Part shown: piece after piece, positions 45,244 to 56,262 of the stretch
Numbering within the stretch: position 1 is the first letter of the stretch
Layout of the letters: every line of letters begins with the position of its first letter
Assembly: GCA_027924585.1 (NCBI GenBank)
Contig: BSBM01000047.1
Coordinates: 23,642,001 to 23,706,000, forward strand
Origin: Larix kaempferi
Taxonomy: Eukaryota > Streptophyta > Pinopsida > Pinales > Pinaceae
Reading direction: 5' to 3'
DNA length: 64,000 bases
The notes under the pieces: generated by a model
Databases searched by the model: none
Seen by the model: only the letters and a program-made list of their open reading frames with translations
What the model was told of the DNA's origin: nothing
Position numbers and translations under genes: made by a program

Positions 45244-46688
45244 CTAATATTTCACAATGTCTTTAAGAGAGGGATTCATTATCCTCTGTGGTTTCCCTAC
45301 AGTCCTAATGTTCTCATGGGTATAAATGTGATGGATACATGTGGCAGGGTGTATCCCCTTCATGCCAGTATAATTCCAAGCGAATGCTTCAGACTGTGCT
45401 TGCAATATATGGACTAACTGGTCCTGTTGGTTTTGACTCAAATTTGTGTTAATAATTAAAGACTTTCCAGGACTATTTTCAATGGGTATAGTAAAAGATT
45501 CAACTTTCTCATCTATAAATAGGACTACATATGATGATATAGCTGATGTATTACATTGTTCTTAAAAATCCTTAGTAAAGAAATTATCAAATTCAAAAAA
45601 AGACTAAGGAAAATCAATACTAGTGGTGCCAGAAATAAATTGGTCTAAAATGTCATCTTTAATTTGGTCCTCTAGTCCCCTAGATTGATTGATGGATAAT
45701 AAAGTATGTTCAATATTATCATCCCCATAAGGAATTTCCAACCATAACATATTTTCTGTTACAGGTTGAGCTGGTGGATAAATGATAAGGTTCTGTAGAG
45801 AAGTACCATTTGATATGGTTAAGACACCCTCCTTACATCCTATAAAAGCATTAGATGTTGCTAACCAGGGTGTTCCTTGGTTGGATCCTTTGTTTGGAGT
45901 ACCATAAAATCCACTGGATACTCCCAAGAAACTACAGTGACTGTAATATCATCTAATGCCCCTACAGGTTTAACTGTACTCCTGTCATCCAATTCCAAAA
46001 TTGTAGGAGTTGGTGTAAGGAAGTTGTGTAATTGTAGTTTCTATAAAGTGTTCATAGACGTGATATTGACCACTTCTCCTAGGTCAATTAGAGTGTTTCC
46101 TATGGAAATTGCATTGATAAAAATAGTTACAATAGGATTTCCACGATTTGCAAATTTTGTAAGTAAGGGTTGGTCTGATATATAATCAGATAGCTGGCCT
46201 ATAACATGTATTTTTTATGGATCTTTTTGTTTCCGACCAGGTCTCTTCAAGCATAATTCCCTTATCATTTTTGAATAAATAGGAACATATATAATAGATT
46301 GGAGTAGGGTAATTCGAATACAAACATTCCTCAATTCATTTTCAAATTCAAACTGTGACCAAACTATAGGTTTTTCTACTAAAATCCTTTCTGGATAAGG
46401 AGGATCATTGTGCATTTGCGGCTGAATAGTTTGTTGAGAATTCTCAATTCCAGGTATTTGAGCATCATCTAATGTATTAGGAGTTTCTTCTTCCTCTTTG
46501 GCCTCTTTTTGCATGGTTTCTTCCTCAAGTTCTTCTCGAATAACAACTGCATGACAATTTTTATTTAAAACTTTCCCAAGCCTTAACTGAATTTCCTGAA
46601 TCTGAGTTGGATGAATAACATAGGTTGGGGAAATTTGCATTTTAGCATTATTAGGAGGCTGAGATGATCTGTGGTTAGGGTTCCGCAT
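45244..46688 (-). pseudogene. Gypsy-2 protease and linker region, degenerate
   Basis: Three pieces in different frames: 46688-46215 (acidic EELEEETMQKEAKEEEE and RICITLLQSIIYVPIYSKMI), 45927-45604 (GVSSGFYGTPNKGSNQGTPW) and 45441-45244 (LQAQSEAFAWNYTGMKGIHP, the conserved run-up to reverse transcriptase). Order and strand fit the part of a gypsy polyprotein between gag and reverse transcriptase. I could not identify a protease active site with confidence. Confidence 0.6.
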
Positions 46689-47089
46689 AGTTGAGCAAGC
46701 AGTAATGTAGGTTGAGGGGGATTTGGATTATGATATTGTTGTGGAACTGAAGGTATGGGAGGAAGTGCAGGTGGTGAAAAACCTGGTAGTAACTGTTGAA
46801 CGTTGGGCGGATACTAGGGATAGCTAGGAGGGGTATGCAATGAAGCTGTTGGTTGAGCCCCTCCATAAGCTTGTCCCCGTCAACCTTGTTCCCATGGTTT
46901 GGTTTGAGTAGGAAGAGGTGGTCAATTTTGACACATTGGTGGATTCCATGGTTGTTGTATCAGATAATAATATGCAGGATTTTGAAAAGTAGGTTCCGGA
47001 TACATATTTTGAGGTCTAGGCTGCCATGGAATTTTAGGTGCATATAATGGTTCCGCTAGCTCATTACTGATATTGTAAAGAGCTTGCAA

Positions 47090-48521
47090 CTATGGTAGTG
47101 AGGGAAAATCTTCTATAGGATGTTTTTCAGTGCAAAGAGCACAAATTAAGATATTGTTAAGAGGACACTCCTTAAGGGGGTGCCTTTTTCTACATTTGAG
47201 GTAGAATATGTGCAGTGTTGCACTATCTTCTTCCTCTTGCCTCTTTTTGGTTTTCAAAGCATCCAATTGAGAACTTAAGGTACCTAAAATATTCTTTTTA
47301 AAATTTTCTAATAAATTCCCTAGATCCGTTCTTATGACCCCACTAGTGCCTACTTCTTTAGAAGTTCGTGGAAGACCTTCCCTAACACTCTTTCCAGCCT
47401 TAGCTCTGCTTCGAGAATACTTCCTACATAATTCAACAATTTCACCAAAAGGTTTATGAGAAACATCTCCTAACACCATGAGATTTAGGATTTCTACATA
47501 TTCTTCCAAGATCCCTTTTACGAAAATAGTTATGATTGCATCCTCTTGAAGAGTGTTATACTTAGATTTCTGCAATACAAAATTAAAGCATTCCAGAAAA
47601 TCTTCCATAATTTCCGCTTCATGTTGTTGTATTTTAAATATATCATGATGAGAATATTTAGGCCTACATTAATCTTGGTATTTTTTAAGAAATGCACTCT
47701 TCATCTCCTCCCAGGTCCTAATATTGTATTCTCCCAATCCCATGAACCATCTTAGTGGAGCATCTTTAAGGGTGGCAGGAAATAGTTTTAACCTCTGGGC
47801 ATCCTACAAATAGTTATAACTTCTACATAAAATGTCAAACTCGAATAGAAAGGTATCCGGATCTTCAGTACTTTTACCATAAAAAGTAGGTAATGAAGAT
47901 GATGGTATATTTTCATGTTGACATTATGTGTAATATCTAAAATAGGGAACCCAAACGTTGTTTCATTTTGTCCTAGATGCTCTACCTATTCTTCCATGTT
48001 GTGTCTTCATGGTCACCCATGGTAAGAGGATTGTCAAACACAGTGCAACCTAATTTTTCTTTTTTTGGAGATGGTGTAAAATCCCAACGTTCTTTTTTTG
48101 TCTTTGGTTGAAAAGGAAAATTTCCTAAAGGCTGCTCAAGTGGAATTGTTGTAGATTCTAATCAAGAAACTACTGGATTCTTTATATTCCCAAAAATCGC
48201 GTTAATTTTTTCCACATCTACCAAGTCAATTAATTTGGGATCCTCTTTTATAGGTGAAATTTTGGAATTTTGTGGTGGCTCTACTGATTGTAACAATTCA
48301 CTTTGAGTGATATCAATTTCCTTTAGTCCAGCTTCCAATTCAATAGATTTTCTTCTTTTTTGCAATTCTACAGCTCTTTGCGTACTACTCCCTTCTACCT
48401 TTTTGCATGAATGCCTTTCCTTAGGGTTAGTAGGTGGTGGCATTCTACCACCAAATATATCAGAATAAATTTGGGAACTACTTTTAATATATCTACCTTT
48501 GCTATCTCTAGGTTTCATCAA
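47090..48521 (-). pseudogene. Gypsy-2 gag, degenerate
   Basis: Minus-strand frame 48521-48162 begins MMKPRDSKGRYIKSSSQ. The start MKPRDSKGRYIK is typical of gag-pol polyproteins of this gypsy type. Frame 47608-47090 holds a gag-like FLECFNFVLQKSKYNTLQ and a Cys/His-rich end (CRKRHPLKECPLNN, CALCTEKHPIEDFPSLP) that looks like a decayed double zinc knuckle. Between them (about 48160-47610) the frame is lost. Confidence 0.7.
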
Positions 48522-48746
48522 AATTATCTACCATAGCAAAATTATAGCTAGAAAAATAATCTATCAAAATATAAAAACTAAGCTACATATGGGTTTGAAG
48601 GAAATTGTTATAACAGATGTGCAAGTTCTTACCTCTCGCCTTACCACCCCTCCTCCTCCAAGCTGCAGAAAACTACCCACACCAAAAGAATGCAACTAAA
48701 AAATTAGTAAGAAACAAACTAAACACTATCTTACCTTTAAGCAACT

Positions 48747-48763
48747 CCCCGGTAACGACGCCA
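48747..48763 (-). promoter_or_regulatory. Primer-binding site of Gypsy-2
   Basis: On the minus strand TGGCGTCGTTACCGGGG follows the LTR end after four T. It matches the TGGCGCCGTTGCCGGGGA-type site of many plant Ty3/gypsy elements with two differences. It fixes the inner end of the 5' LTR. Confidence 0.85.
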
Positions 48764-48767
48764 AAAA

Positions 48768-50813
48768 TGTTGGTGAAATATATATCTATTTAATAAAACT
48801 ACCTAACATATTAAATTGTCAAAGCACGATTTGTATACTTGTGAGTTGCTAACAATGTCTGTGCAGGTAAGAGGAATAGCTATGCTTCTACTAGAAGGAA
48901 ATCAAATCTATTTGACATCTAAACTATAAAATAACTAAGGTTGAAGCTAAATAGCATGCAACTAATTGAATCAAATCCTATTCTAAAGTGTTAAAACAAT
49001 TTTGTGCGTAAAAACTAGTGAAAGATTTTATATACTTAACTGAACTTTCAAACTAAACAATCAAGCTCTGTCAATCTAATGCGAAGAACCAGAATCTCAA
49101 GCTAAAAGAAAATAATTTTTTAAGTAAGAAATCAGCTTATGGACAATCTTCAAGATAGAGCTGAGTTGTAAATATAGCAAATCATGAAAGAAACATGCAT
49201 TTAAGTGACTGCTTCATAACGATTTCAAACTCAAAGTATTAAGATATTTCATTTAGACCAAAGACCTGGAACTTATAAAATATTTCTTGTGTAATGTTAA
49301 CTCTAGAATTTATATTCAACACTATTCTACTTCGTTTAAATAACCATGCTTAAGCAAACCCTGCAAATTCTAATTTCAAAGAGATCTACACATTTGCTTT
49401 CATGAAGGTCTGCATTAATTATAGAAAGAAATTTCTTCCATATGTTGAGTTATGAATGTCTTTTGCTGAGAAGTAATGTTCTTTGGTTCCCTTAGTCTGG
49501 TAGAGCTAATAAACCACAGTATAAGTGTTCAGCATATAATAGAAATTAAACAATATGTAGATTGATCATATGCCAATACAACTACTTCTATGGAAAATAA
49601 CTATTTATCTCAATCCAATCTCCTAGAATTTCCTATGAGAATTACAAACTTGAGATCTAAGTAAAGAAAATACGGATTGAAGTTCTATCCTATACTTATG
49701 CTACTTTTCTACTGTCATTTGAACCAACTCCTCGCTAAGAAGAAATCAAACATTCACTTCACATCCATTCCATGAAAAGTATTTCCGATGAACAAAATAT
49801 AAAACAGAAGCAGACTACGATAAGTCAAAAGCAAACTAAGGTAAACCCTATTCAAAAATAAAATTATGATGAACAACAAACTATATTATCCTGGAAATCA
49901 TAGCTCGAATACAGAAAGGTATTCAAAATTACTAATGCATATAGGTATATTCACATATTACTACTGAGACTGAATGTACAGAGATCCAAGCATCTATAGC
50001 AATATTAAGAGATATTTACTGATAATAAGAATGCACAAATAGTCATTGAAGGTGGCCCCCCCCTCCAAACACTGCTAAATCAGAAATTAAAAGCCTAAAT
50101 AAAAACGCAGAACTAGATAATATTGTATTGAGTCAAAGTTTTTGCAGTATCTTCCACCCCGGTCTATATCTCCCAAGTCTTGCAGCTTATATATATACTT
50201 TATAGGTTACATCGTGGGTCGACCATCGAAAGGGTCAACCCTCCAAAAATGGTTACCAACAACTGAAAAATGAACAGATGGCAGTTCAAGACTTGTATAA
50301 AACAATTATGCATTAAGATCATTGTAACCTAACCCACATTTCCAACCACGAATCTTCAGATTTCTCACCACTAGGGACGCAACTCCTAGAGCAATTTGAG
50401 TGAGAAATGGTAACCCATAATCTTTATGAATACAACAAGGAAAACCATAAGTGTGCTTCAACCGAATCTTCCACTATTTGAACCATTATTCCTCTATTCT
50501 GTTGGTGTCGGATTAGGTGTCGGATCGACTACACAAGAGAGGGAGTGAGAAATCTGTGTAATAAACAAAGAATCTATGCCAGGTAATTGTTTGTTCAATG
50601 TAAATTTTTGAAATCCTTTTAAAACTGAATGAAATAAACAAAATAATAATAAAAATTACCTTATCAAAGGCTTCATAGAGTATTCTTCAAAGTGTACATA
50701 AATGAAGCCAAAATGGATGATTAACACATGGAAAATTTGATCAAAATGCTTGGTTCCCTTAGGTGAATAGACTTGAAATTTAATCAGAAAATAGGCAAAA
50801 TAGAAGGCCATCA
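48768..50813 (-). repeat. 5' LTR of Gypsy-2 (about 2.05 kb)
   Basis: On the minus strand it begins TGATGGCCTTC at 50813 and ends TTTCACCAACA at 48768, next to the primer-binding site, so both TG and CA borders are present. Only the part from 50050 to 50813 has a counterpart in the 3' LTR. The rest is A/T-rich with no ORF of note. The outer end directly abuts the purine-rich tract. Confidence 0.75.
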
Positions 50814-50901
50814 GAGAGAAAAATATAGAGGGGTGGTTAGGGGTAGGGGGAGCAAGAGAGAGAGAGGGGGGGTGGGTTAGGGAGAGGAAGGGGGGTTATG
50901 G

Positions 50902-50944
<43 letters not shown>

Positions 50945-50986
50945 TAGTAAGGGTGTGTGAGAGAGAGAGAGAGGAGGGGGAGAAGT

Positions 50987-51026
<40 letters not shown>

Positions 51027-51195
51027 TATATGGGGGCATAGGGGGTGGTTATGGGTAGGGGGTAGGAGAGAGAGAGATGGGGGCATAGGGGGTGGTTATG
51101 GGTAAGGAGAGTAGGAGGTAGGTTAAGGAGAGAGAGTGGGTATTAGGGGTAGTGAGAGTGTGTGAGATAGAAAGGGGGGCAGGTGTTTGGGATTT

Positions 51196-51231
<36 letters not shown>

Positions 51232-51947
51232 GGAGTGTTAGGGAGGGGTGGTAATTGGGGGAGAGAGGGGGGGTTATTAGGGAGTTAGGGGAGAGAGAGA
51301 GGGGGGGGGGTGGTTAGTTTTAGGTGGATGAGTAGGGGAGAGGGAGAGAGTGAGAGAGGGGGGTTAGTAAGGGTTGGGGAGAAGGGGAGAGAGAGAGCAG
51401 GAGGAGGAGGAGGGGGGGTAAGGGTAGGGGGAGGAGTAAGGGGGGTGAGAGGTAGGGCGGGAATAGGGTGGATGTGAGAGAGAGAGAGAGAAGGGGGGTG
51501 TTAGGGGGTTGGAGGAGAGAGAGATAGAGTTAGGAGTTAGGTTTTTTGTATGTAAACATAACGCGTGCGTGATATTGCTTTAAAAAACAAGTGAATGACT
51601 TTTAGTATTAAAACGCTAGCACAATATGAATAACATTAAATTTAACATAGTCAATAGAGTTGAGAGGGGGGTGGGAATGATCAAAGGGTTTAGGGGTTGG
51701 GGGAGAGAGAGAGGGGTGGGGGTTAGGAGTAGGTGGAGGAGTATAGGGGTGAGAGAAAGATAGAGAGAGAGTCAGGGGGCGAGGGGGGGGAGGGTGTGGT
51801 TTTTTAGGGGTAGGGGGGGAGGGGGGTATGGGGAGAGAAAGACATAGAGATAAGGGTGGGGGGTAGGGTTTTAGGGAGGATTGTGGAAGTTAGAGAGAAG
51901 CGAGGTAATAAATGGGGGCAGAGAGAGGGGGGGGGCTAGAGAGACAA

Positions 51948-51995
<48 letters not shown>

Positions 51996-53580
51996 GGGAT
52001 GGATGGTAAGTAGTAGGGGGGATTAGGAGAGACAAAGAGAGGGGGGTTAGGGGTAGGGGAAGTGGTAGAGAGATAGGGGAAGAGGGGTTGGTTATGGTTA
52101 GGGAGCGTAGGAGGGGGGTTAGGGGTAGTCAGAATGTGATTGAGAGAGAGAGAGGGGGGTTGTTCAAGGGTTGGGGGAGAGAGTGAGTGATAGAGAAGGT
52201 TAGTAAGGGATAGGGGGAGAGGGGAGACAGACAGAGAGAAGGAGGAGGGGGGGTTAGAGGTAGGGGGAGGAGTAGGGGGTTGAGAGAGAGATAATGGGGG
52301 GTGTTAGGAGTTTGGGGGGGGAGAGAGAGAGAGAGATGTGGTAGTGGGAGGGGAATTAGGAGAGACAGAGAGAGAGGTATGTAGGATTAGTAAGTGGTAG
52401 GGGGAGGGGGATTAGGAGAGACAAAGAGATAGGGGGTTTACGGGGATGGAGAGTAGGAGAGAGAGACATAGAGAGGTGAAGGGGGGTGGTTATGGGTAGG
52501 GAGAGTAAGAGGGGGGATAGGGAGAGAGGGGGGTTAGGGTTAATGAGAGAGAGAGAAGGGGGTTAGGTTTTAGGGTAAGAGAGACGAGGGTTAGGGAGTG
52601 ATGGAGATATGGAAGGGGGCTTAGAGAGAGAGAGAGAGAGAGAATTGGGGTTATAGAGAGAGAGGGGGGGTAGAGTTAGGGATCAAGGGTACAAAGAGAG
52701 AGATAGGGGAAGAGGAGTTAGGGAGGGGGAGAGAGGGGGGCTTAGAGAGATTTATTTGGAAAATATAAGCATTTCAAGTTTTAGGATGGAATTAAAGTCC
52801 AGTTTATAGTGTTAAAGGTGGGTTTGGAGAGAGATAGAGAGAGAGGAGGAGGAGGAGGAGGAGGAGGAGGGTTAGGGGGGGAGAGGGGGAGAAGGATACA
52901 AAGGAGTTGGGTGGAGAGGAAGAGACAATGGGGTTGGAGAGACAAAGAGATGAGATGCGATGGGTTTGAGAGAGAGGGAGTGGTTAGGGATAGAAAGATA
53001 TGGGGGGTTAATAGATATATATATATATATATATTGGGTTGAGAGAGAGAGAGAGAGAGATTAAATGCATATAAAAAATTGTAGGTTTATGTGCAGGGGG
53101 AGTAGGGGAGAGAGAGATAGAGAGAAGGGGTGAAGGGGGTACTTCTGGGTAGGGATAGTAGGAGGGGGGTTAAGGGTAGTGAGAGTGTGTATGAGGGAGA
53201 GGGTAGGTGTCAGGGAGTTGGGGGAGAGAGAAAGTGGGTTGTTAGGGATTTGGGGGAGAAAGAGAGGGGGTGTGTCTTAGGGAGTTGGGGGAGAGAGAGA
53301 GAGGTATAGGTTAGGTGTAGGTGGAGGAGTAGGGGAGACAGAGTGAGAGAGAGAGGGGGTTAGTAAGGGTTAGGGGGAAGAGGGGGGAGAGAGAGAGAGG
53401 AGGAGGAGGAGGTAGGGGGTTATAGTTAGAGGGAGGAGTAGGGGGGTGAGAGGTAGGGGGAGAAGTAGGGGGGTTGAGAGAGAGAGAGAGAGAGAGCAGG
53501 GGGTTGTTAGGGGATTGTGGGAGAGAGAGAGGGGTAGGATTTAGGGGGTTGGGGGAGAGAAAGAAGGGTAGGATTTAGAG
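50814..53580 (+). repeat. 2.8 kb purine-rich microsatellite-like tract
   Basis: Almost every base is G or A on the plus strand. (GA)n runs (for example 50903-50941 and about 51954-51991) alternate with G runs and with recurring words such as GGGGTTAGGGGTAGGGGG and GGTTGGGGGAGAGAGAG. A (GT)n run lies near 50989-51007 and an (AT)n run near 53013-53033. Two short A/T-rich islands with ordinary sequence interrupt it (about 51540-51660 and 52750-52810). The only ORFs are low-complexity. The same words form the tract at 26160-26420. Confidence 0.95.
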
Positions 53581-53869
53581 TTTTATAAACATAATGCAGA
53601 CATGTTTCTTTCAATATAAACACATGTGCATTATTTTGAATTATTTGTTGGCATACTCATGCACCAAACCTCTTGAATATGGATTCAATGTGATCCATAA
53701 CATGTGTGTGTTTTGTACATAAAAAGTGCATGCGTATATTGTAAATAATAAATGCATGCACATTTTTTTTCTATAAAAACATTTATTTTTCCTATCTGAT
53801 AGTCAATCGAACATATACAAGCATATTACAATCATCTCATGGTTTTTCATCAAGGTAACCAAGAACTCT
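53581..53869 (+). other. No gene recognised
   Basis: A/T-rich sequence between the purine tract and the next tandem repeat, with several GCATGC-like words and no coding frame. Confidence 0.55.
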
Positions 53870-54560
53870 CCAATTGAAGATCACCAAAGACAATGCCCAT
53901 CATTCATTTTCTTATAATTGAGGAGCAACAAAGACAATTGTTCTCATTGATCATTGTGGTGATGGGGTATATTCACAGTTGAGGAAGAAAATTAGCGAGC
54001 TTGAAGAATCGCTAATTGAAGAGAAACAAGGACAATCTTCAACACTTATTTGCTTATAATTGAGGAGCATAAAATACCATTTTTCCTCTTTGATCCTTGT
54101 GGTGATGGTGTATATTCACAATTTAGGAAGAAAATTGGCAAGCTTGAATAATATCTAATTGAAGAGCACCAAGGACAACCTTCAACATTCATTTGCTTAT
54201 AATTGAGAAGCACAAAAGACAATTTTTCCTCTTTGATCATTGTGGTGATGGTGTATATTCACAATTGAGGAAGAAAATCAGCAACCTTGAAGAATCTCTA
54301 ATTGAAGAGCACTAAGGACAATCTTCAACATTCATTTTTTTATAATTGAGGAGCACAAAAGACAAGTTTTCCTCCTTAATCAATGTAGTTATGGGGTATA
54401 TTTACAATTGAGAAAGAAAATCAGCAAGATTGAAGAATCTCTATTTGAAGAGCACAAAAGACTCTCTCAATCAGTCATTTGCTTGAAATTGGGGAGCAGC
54501 AAAGACAATTTCCAACATTCATTTGCTTACAATTGAGGAGCACCAAAGACAATTTTCATT
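53870..54560 (+). repeat. 143-base tandem repeat
   Basis: The marker CTTATAATTGAGGAGCA or a variant starts at 53911, 54053, 54196, about 54339 and 54482, an almost exact 143-base step. A partial unit follows at 54526. Each unit has AATTGAAGAGCACCAAGGAC, ATTGTGGTGATGG and AGGAAGAAAAT words. AATTGA-GGAGCA and AATTGAAGAGCA within one unit suggest a shorter ancestral subunit. Confidence 0.9.
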
Positions 54561-54672
54561 GAAATGATCATTGTGGTGATGGAGAATATACATAATAGAG
54601 TAAAAAAATCAGCATGGAAGAAGAAGCCTCAAGAAATCATTGAAGAAAATAGAGAAAAGTAAATATTAGACA

Positions 54673-56262
54673 TGGTTAATCGGAGGAATTGTATGGACAC
54701 ATCCAATTCCAATTATAGATGATGTCACGGTTCTTCATGCCAATCCACGACAAGAAAAGCAGAAGCATTTACTAGATGGGACCTCAATTTCCACAATAGT
54801 TGAGGAACAAGCACCCGATGGCACTAATCAAGAAGTAAAATGCAGGTTCTCATCGTGGGAAGTTTCAATTCCGACATTAAGTCAACATAAAACTAATGAA
54901 TCACCACCTAAAATATTGGTTACTAATTTGGTCTCTTGTGGTTATATAAGTGATGAAGTTAGAGAGGTTTTGTGTCTAGAACGTATTGCTGAAGAAGCGG
55001 ATGTTATTGACACCGTCCAAGAGGATGTCTGATTTCCACCATCCAGATACCAACAAGAGACTGAAGGACAACAAGCTCATGTTGAAATGCCAAAGCGCCC
55101 CATTGATGTGGTACATGGTACACTTCCAACCTCATTACCTCCATTAGAAAGTACATGTTGAATAAGTCCGAAACATATACAGTTTGATGAAAGTCTTGTC
55201 AGTTCCCTTCAAGGTACGTTATCTAAGCATGGTATTGCATATCAAAATCGACAAATAATTATTAAATATTTTGATTCTAAATGTCATGGAGATAAATGTA
55301 GATTATTTTTGTCATTGTTAAAATCCAGGAGTATGACTATAGTTAGGATAAAGTTAGGGATAGATATGATAAACAATTCTTGACCAATTTCTCATATTGT
55401 TAAAAGCTTAGTAGATGTCTTTAGTACAATTGGTAAGAAAACTCATTCAAAGGATTGTAATGTGGCTCGCCATGTGATGTCACAAGCAGTCATAAATAAG
55501 AACACTATGGTCCTTGGTTTTCTCAAGCCTACATCCAAACTTATTAATTTGAATGTCAAAACCCTCTGTACGTATTCTATTTGAAGAGAACATCTTGAAA
55601 TGACTGGCCAGACGTATTTTTGGGACTTAATTGGTAGGTTTCCATGCTCCGACAAGAAGCTAATTGATGCAGTAAAGGGGTTAGTTGTTGAGTTTTTGGA
55701 ATGATAACACTAGCCTTCTTCAAACTAGAAGGATGTACTAAAATTTAGAAGGGCTTCCAAGGATTGTGAATGAAACATTAAAAACCTTCTTAACATAACA
55801 CAAACAGAACTATACGAGAAATTCAAGAATGAACATAGGGAATTGAACTTGGTGCAAAGATATTTTGAGAAATGCAAGCCTTGGTATGTTAGAATAAATA
55901 CTCTTCATAACACTTGTTGTAGATACCATGTAGAATATGAATATTACTATGACACATTTTTGTACATTTGTTGTGTGTTGCATACTAAACATGTGCAGGA
56001 TTGCTCTGTGGAAATACCACCAACTTTATCAAGAGAATTCATTCATAACATCATGTGTAATAGGATGGAGAGGAAAACATACTATGCAAAAGATTGTTTA
56101 GGTGGGACATGCTCTGACTGTGGTGGAATGGAATTATTGATTCAGTGCATTCATGAGAGTGGAGATAATGAATTTGGGACTATGGTTATAGACATGAAAA
56201 GTTTCAAATACATCACCTATGAAATAATCCCTGGGAAAGAAAGAAAAAATATACATTGGTGA
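54673..56262 (+). pseudogene. Broken unknown gene with a Cys/His-rich region, transposon-like
   Basis: An open frame without an early ATG runs from about 54673 (WTHPIPIIDDVTVLHANP) to TGA at 55030-55032. It continues in the same frame through further stops (FPPSRYQQETEGQQ, HIVKSLVDVFSTIGKK, VLGFLKPTSKLIN) to about 55800. The last part, 55843-56262, is open in another frame for 139 codons: LVQRYFEKCKPWYV, then NTCCRYHVEYEYYY, then KDCLGGTCSDCGGMEL. The Cys/His pattern suggests zinc binding. A similar order (FEKCKP-x-YV, a Cys-x-Cys RYH block, then CxxC) is what I recall from uncharacterised, probably transposon-encoded proteins in animals and plants. That recollection needs a database check. 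Function not assigned. Confidence 0.5.

Larger units (their letters stand above)
42214..50813 (-). mobile_element. Decayed Ty3/gypsy element with an extra 3' ORF (Gypsy-2)
   Basis: On the minus strand: a long 5' LTR, a primer-binding site, gag, a protease region, reverse transcriptase, part of RNase H, an extra ORF with a coiled-coil end, a polypurine tract and a partial 3' LTR. The LTR copies share about 750 bases but are visibly diverged, roughly one difference per eleven or twelve bases in the stretch I compared by eye, so the element is old. No integrase motifs are found between RNase H and the extra ORF. Every coding region is broken by stops and shifts. Confidence 0.85.

Noticed and set aside
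52809-53042. ORF rich in Gly, Arg and Glu
   Set aside because: Pure low-complexity translation of the purine-rich tract.
50814-53580. Interstitial telomere array
   Set aside because: TTAGGG-like words are scattered and irregular, and plant telomeres are TTTAGGG; there is no tandem run of either unit.
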